Shown: one piece after another, positions 60,904 to 64,000 of the stretch
Numbering within the stretch: position 1 is the first letter of the stretch
Layout: each line of letters starts with the position of its first letter
Source of the DNA: Enterobacter hormaechei subsp. xiangfangensis
Lineage (GTDB): Bacteria > Pseudomonadota > Gammaproteobacteria > Enterobacterales > Enterobacteriaceae
DNA: 64,000 nucleotides
Assembly (NCBI RefSeq): GCF_001729785.1
Contig: NZ_CP017183.1
Span: 124,001 to 188,000 of the forward strand
Direction of reading: 5' to 3'
Made by a program: the position numbers and the translations under genes
Notes under the pieces: generated by a model
The model's input: only the letters and a program-made list of their open reading frames with translations
Databases searched by the model: none
What the model was told of the DNA's origin: nothing

Positions 60904-63447
60904 TTGTACCTCTATATTGAGACTCTGAAACAGAGACTGGATGCCATCAATCAATTGCGCGTGGATCGCGCGCTTGCTGCCATGGGCCCTGCTTTCCAGC
61001 AGGTATACAGTCTTCTGCCGACATTGTTGCACTATCACCATCCGCTAATGCCGGGTTACCTCGATGGTAACGTTCCCCAGGGCATTTGCCTCTTCACGCC
61101 TGATGAAACCCAACAGCATTACCTGACTGAACTTGAACTCTACCGTGGTATGCCGCCGCAGGATTCGCCGAAAGGCGAGCTGCCGATTACCGGGGTTTAC
61201 TCCATGGGCAGCACATCATCGGTTGGGCAAAGCTGCTCTTCTGACCTGGATATCTGGGTCTGCCATCAGTCCTGGCTCGACAATGAAGAGCGCCAGTTGT
61301 TGCAGCGTAAATGCAGCCTGCTGGAGAGCTGGGCGGCGTCGCTCGGCGTGGAAGTGAGCTTCTTCCTGATTGATGAAAACCGTTTCCGCCATAACGAAAG
61401 CGGCAGTCTGGGTGGTGAAGACTGCGGCTCGACTCAGCACATCCTGTTGCTGGATGAGTTTTACCGTACTGCCGTTCGCCTGGCCGGGAAACGTATTCTG
61501 TGGAATATGGTGCCGTGCGATGAAGAAGAGAATTATGACGACTACGTCATGTCGCTTTACTCGCAGGGCGTTCTGACGCCAAACGAGTGGCTGGATCTGG
61601 GCGGCCTGAGCTCCCTGTCCGCCGAAGAGTACTTTGGCGCAAGCCTCTGGCAGCTTTATAAGAGCATTGATTCACCGTACAAAGCGGTGCTGAAAACCCT
61701 GCTGCTGGAAGCTTACTCCTGGGAATACCCCACGCCGCGCCTGCTGGCGAAAGATATTAAACAGCGTCTGCACGACGGGGAGATCGTCTCCTACGGGCTT
61801 GATGCCTACTGCATGATGCTGGAACGCGTCACCGAATACCTGACCGCCATTGAGGACGCCACGCGTCTTGACCTGGTGCGTCGATGTTTCTATCTCAAAG
61901 TTTGTGAAAAACTGAGCCGCGAACGCGCCTGCGTGGGCTGGCGTCGTGAAGTCGTCAGCCAGTTAGTCAAAGAGTGGGGATGGGACGATGCGCGTCTCGC
62001 CATGCTGGACAACCGCGCCAACTGGAAGATCGATCAGGTGCGCGAGGCGCACAACGAGCTGCTTGATGCGATGATGCAGAGCTACCGCAACCTGATCCGC
62101 TTTGCCCGCCGTAACAACCTTAGCGTTTCTGCCAGCCCACAGGATATCGGGGTGCTGACCCGTAAACTGTACGCCGCGTTTGAAGCGTTGCCGGGCAAGG
62201 TTACGCTGGTTAACCCACAGATTTCGCCTGACCTGTCTGAGCCGAATCTGACCTTTATCTACGTGCCGCCGGGCCGCGCAAACCGCACCGGGTGGTATCT
62301 GTACAACCGTGCGCCAAGCATGGATTCGATCATCAGCCATCAGCCGCTGGAATATAACCGCTATCTGAACAAGCTGGTGGCCTGGGCCTGGTTTAACGGC
62401 CTTCTCACCTCACGCACCCGGTTGTTTATCAAGGGTAACGAGGTGGTCGATTTAGCCAAGTTGCAGGAGATGGTGGCGGATGTCTCGCACCACTTCCCAC
62501 TGCGTCTGCCTGCGCCGACGCCAAAGGCGCTCTACAGCCCGTGTGAGATCCGCCATCTGGCGATCATCGTCAACCTGGAATACGACCCGACGGCGGCCTT
62601 CCGCAATCAGGTGGTTCACTTTGACTTCCGCAAGCTGGACGTCTTTAGCTTCGGCGAGCAGCAAAACTGCCTGGTGGGTAGCGTGGATCTGCTGTACCGC
62701 AACTCGTGGAACGAAGTGCGTACCTTACACTTTAACGGCGAGCAGGCGATGATCGAGGCGCTGAAAACGATCCTCGGCAAGATGCACCAGGATGCCGCAC
62801 CCCCGGACAGCGTGGAGGTGTTCTGCTACAGCCAGCACCTGCGCGGCCTGATTCGTACCCGCGTGCAGCAGCTGGTGTCTGAGTGCATCGAACTGCGTCT
62901 CTCCAGCACCCGTCAGGAAACCGGGCGCTTTAAAGCGCTGCGCGTCTCCGGCCAGACCTGGGGCCTGTTCTTTGAGCGCCTGAACGTGTCGGTGCAGAAG
63001 CTGGAGAACGCCATTGAATTCTACGGCGCGATTTCACACAACAAACTGCATGGCCTGTCGGTTCAGGTGGAAACCAATCACGTTAAGCTGCCGCAGGTGG
63101 TAGATGGCTTTGCGAGTGAAGGGATTATTCAGTTCTTCTTCGAAGAGTCGGGCGATAATGCCGGGTTTAACATCTACATTCTGGATGAAACCAACCGTGC
63201 CGAGGTGTATCACCACTGTGAAGGCAGCAAAGAGGAGCTGGTGCGCGACGTCAGCCGCTTCTATTCGTCTTCGCACGATCGCTTTACCTACGGCTCAAGC
63301 TTTATCAACTTCAACCTGCCGCAGTTCTACCAGATTGTGAATGTGGATGGGCGAGCGCAGGTGATCCCGTTCCGTACGCAGGCGATTACCCCTGCGGCGC
63401 CCGCTAACCAGGAAACTGCGCCGCTGTTGCAGCAGTATTTTTCCTGA
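60904..63447 (+). CDS. cyaA: Class I adenylate cyclase
   Basis: CyaA makes cAMP and is activated by phosphorylated enzyme IIA-Glc of the PTS. The 847-residue protein starts at TTG ([20 protein letters not shown]), the same rare start codon as in E. coli, which keeps its expression low. The catalytic nucleotidyltransferase region [16 protein letters not shown] has the metal-binding Asp114 and Asp116; the C-terminal half is the glucose-sensitive regulatory part. P2 and the CRP site lie upstream. A REP pair follows the stop, before convergent cyaY. Confidence 0.98.
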   Translation: MYLYIETLKQRLDAINQLRVDRALAAMGPAFQQVYSLLPTLLHYHHPLMPGYLDGNVPQGICLFTPDETQQHYLTELELYRGMPPQDSPKGELPITGVYSMGSTSSVGQSCSSDLDIWVCHQSWLDNEERQLLQRKCSLLESWAASLGVEVSFFLIDENRFRHNESGSLGGEDCGSTQHILLLDEFYRTAVRLAGKRILWNMVPCDEEENYDDYVMSLYSQGVLTPNEWLDLGGLSSLSAEEYFGASLWQLYKSIDSPYKAVLKTLLLEAYSWEYPTPRLLAKDIKQRLHDGEIVSYGLDAYCMMLERVTEYLTAIEDATRLDLVRRCFYLKVCEKLSRERACVGWRREVVSQLVKEWGWDDARLAMLDNRANWKIDQVREAHNELLDAMMQSYRNLIRFARRNNLSVSASPQDIGVLTRKLYAAFEALPGKVTLVNPQISPDLSEPNLTFIYVPPGRANRTGWYLYNRAPSMDSIISHQPLEYNRYLNKLVAWAWFNGLLTSRTRLFIKGNEVVDLAKLQEMVADVSHHFPLRLPAPTPKALYSPCEIRHLAIIVNLEYDPTAAFRNQVVHFDFRKLDVFSFGEQQNCLVGSVDLLYRNSWNEVRTLHFNGEQAMIEALKTILGKMHQDAAPPDSVEVFCYSQHLRGLIRTRVQQLVSECIELRLSSTRQETGRFKALRVSGQTWGLFFERLNVSVQKLENAIEFYGAISHNKLHGLSVQVETNHVKLPQVVDGFASEGIIQFFFEESGDNAGFNIYILDETNRAEVYHHCEGSKEELVRDVSRFYSSSHDRFTYGSSFINFNLPQFYQIVNVDGRAQVIPFRTQAITPAAPANQETAPLLQQYFS

Positions 63448-63454
63448 GGCTTTT

Positions 63455-63533
63455 CGCCGGGTGGCGCTATCGCTTACCCGGCCTACGGTCCGAGCCGTTG
63501 TAGGCCCGGTAAGGCGTAGCCGCCACCGGGCAA
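63455..63533. repeat. Pair of inverted REP elements between cyaA and cyaY
   Basis: Two head-to-head REP palindromes (GCCGGGTGGCG ... GTAGGCCCGGTAAGGCG type) fill the 91-base convergent spacer. They resemble the pair at 2241-2310. Confidence 0.87.
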
Positions 63534-63538
63534 CAAAA

Positions 63539-63859
63539 CTACCTGAAACTCACGTCCTCACCCGCCTGCGCGGTCGCTGCCTGCTCCAGCAGATCCCAGA
63601 ACGTTTCGCCGCTGCGGTCACAGACCCACTCGTCACCTTTCAGATCAAAGTGATAGCCGCCCTGTTTCGCCGCCAGCCACACCTGGTGAAGCGGCTCCTG
63701 ACGGTTAATAATAATCTTGCTGCCGTTTTCGAAGCTTAAGGTCAGGATCCCGCCGTTGATTTCACAATCGATATCGCTGTCGCCGTCCCAGTCGTCGATA
63801 CGCTCTTCGATGGTCATCCACAGGGTATCGGCAAGGCGATGAAATTCACTGTCGTTCAT
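63539..63859 (-). CDS. cyaY: Frataxin homologue CyaY
   Basis: The 106-residue protein is acidic in its first helix ([14 protein letters not shown]), the iron-binding ridge of frataxins, and has the beta-sheet segment [24 protein letters not shown] with the invariant Trp. CyaY binds iron and IscS and slows Fe-S cluster assembly on IscU. Length equals the E. coli protein. It converges on cyaA and is divergent from the gene beginning at 63995. Confidence 0.96.
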   Translation of the reverse strand: MNDSEFHRLADTLWMTIEERIDDWDGDSDIDCEINGGILTLSFENGSKIIINRQEPLHQVWLAAKQGGYHFDLKGDEWVCDRSGETFWDLLEQAATAQAGEDVSFR

Positions 63860-63994
63860 GGTTTTATTCCTGTTTTTCGTGATGGCGGCAGTATAACGCT
63901 AAATAATTCCCGTTGCAGGAAAGCGGCAAACTCTTGCTTTTGTGTCTTCTCCTGCGATGATAGAAACAGATTTGAACTTACGGGCAACCTCTAC

Positions 63995-64000
63995 ATGAAA
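63995..64000 (+). CDS. lptM: Start of a gene cut by the window edge, probably lptM (yifL)
   Basis: Only ATG AAA is visible at the end of the window. In E. coli the short lipoprotein gene yifL (lptM), followed by dapF, begins at this place after cyaY and also starts Met-Lys. The call rests on synteny alone. Confidence 0.35.

Overview
The window is an enterobacterial chromosome segment. Its housekeeping proteins are close to full-length matches of their E. coli K-12 counterparts, and its lipopolysaccharide (LPS) core genes are of the Klebsiella/Enterobacter type (waaE, wabG, wabH and wabN-like genes, no E. coli-type hexose transferases). An Enterobacter-like genus is the best guess from content alone. 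I see no prophage, insertion sequence, integrase, CRISPR array, plasmid function or defence system. Almost every base belongs to a recognisable gene, a short spacer or a REP element.

Layout. 1-7528: yicC (cut by the window edge), rph-pyrE with its attenuator, slmA, dut, coaBC, radC, rpmB-rpmG, mutM, coaD. 7532-21257: LPS inner and outer core genes in two minus-strand operons (hldD-waaF-waaC-GT9-GT2-waaL, and waaQ-wabG-wabH-GT2-waaA-waaE-coaD), separated by a plus-strand wabN-like deacetylase. 21471-23705: kbl-tdh threonine catabolism. 23733-26874: three accessory glycosyltransferase-like genes. 26886-34017: yibQ, envC, gpmM, then yibN-grxC-secB-gpsA-cysE. 34072-41348: ppiC, rep, rhlB-gppA, trxA, rho. 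41591-52439: the enterobacterial common antigen (ECA) operon wecA-wzzE-wecB-wecC-wecD-wecE-wzxE-wecF-wzyE-wecG. 52638-55076: yifK, four tRNA genes (Arg, His, Leu, Pro) and the sRNA GlmZ. 55081-64000: an MFS transporter, hemCDXY, cyaA, cyaY and the first two codons of a probable lptM.

How the genes connect. Much of the window builds the cell surface. HldD makes the heptose precursor; WaaC, WaaF and WaaQ add heptoses; WaaA adds Kdo; WaaE, WabG and WabH extend the core; WaaL attaches O-antigen. The wec operon makes ECA on undecaprenyl phosphate, and GlmZ upregulates the UDP-GlcNAc precursor pathway both systems use. EnvC and SlmA act in division.

The most noteworthy points are architectural. 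(1) cysE lies directly next to ppiC, which in E. coli K-12 are on opposite sides of oriC; the two flanks have the relative orientation expected of an origin-spanning inversion. (2) rffG and rffH are missing between wecC and wecD, which here overlap, so dTDP-sugar supply for ECA must come from elsewhere. (3) glmZ has three GlrR-type sites upstream of overlapping sigma54/sigma70-like promoter elements. (4) A small accessory glycosyltransferase block, including one protein I cannot name, sits between tdh and yibQ. I did not find a clearly new multi-gene system. Identifications rest on remembered family sequences and motifs, not on database searches.
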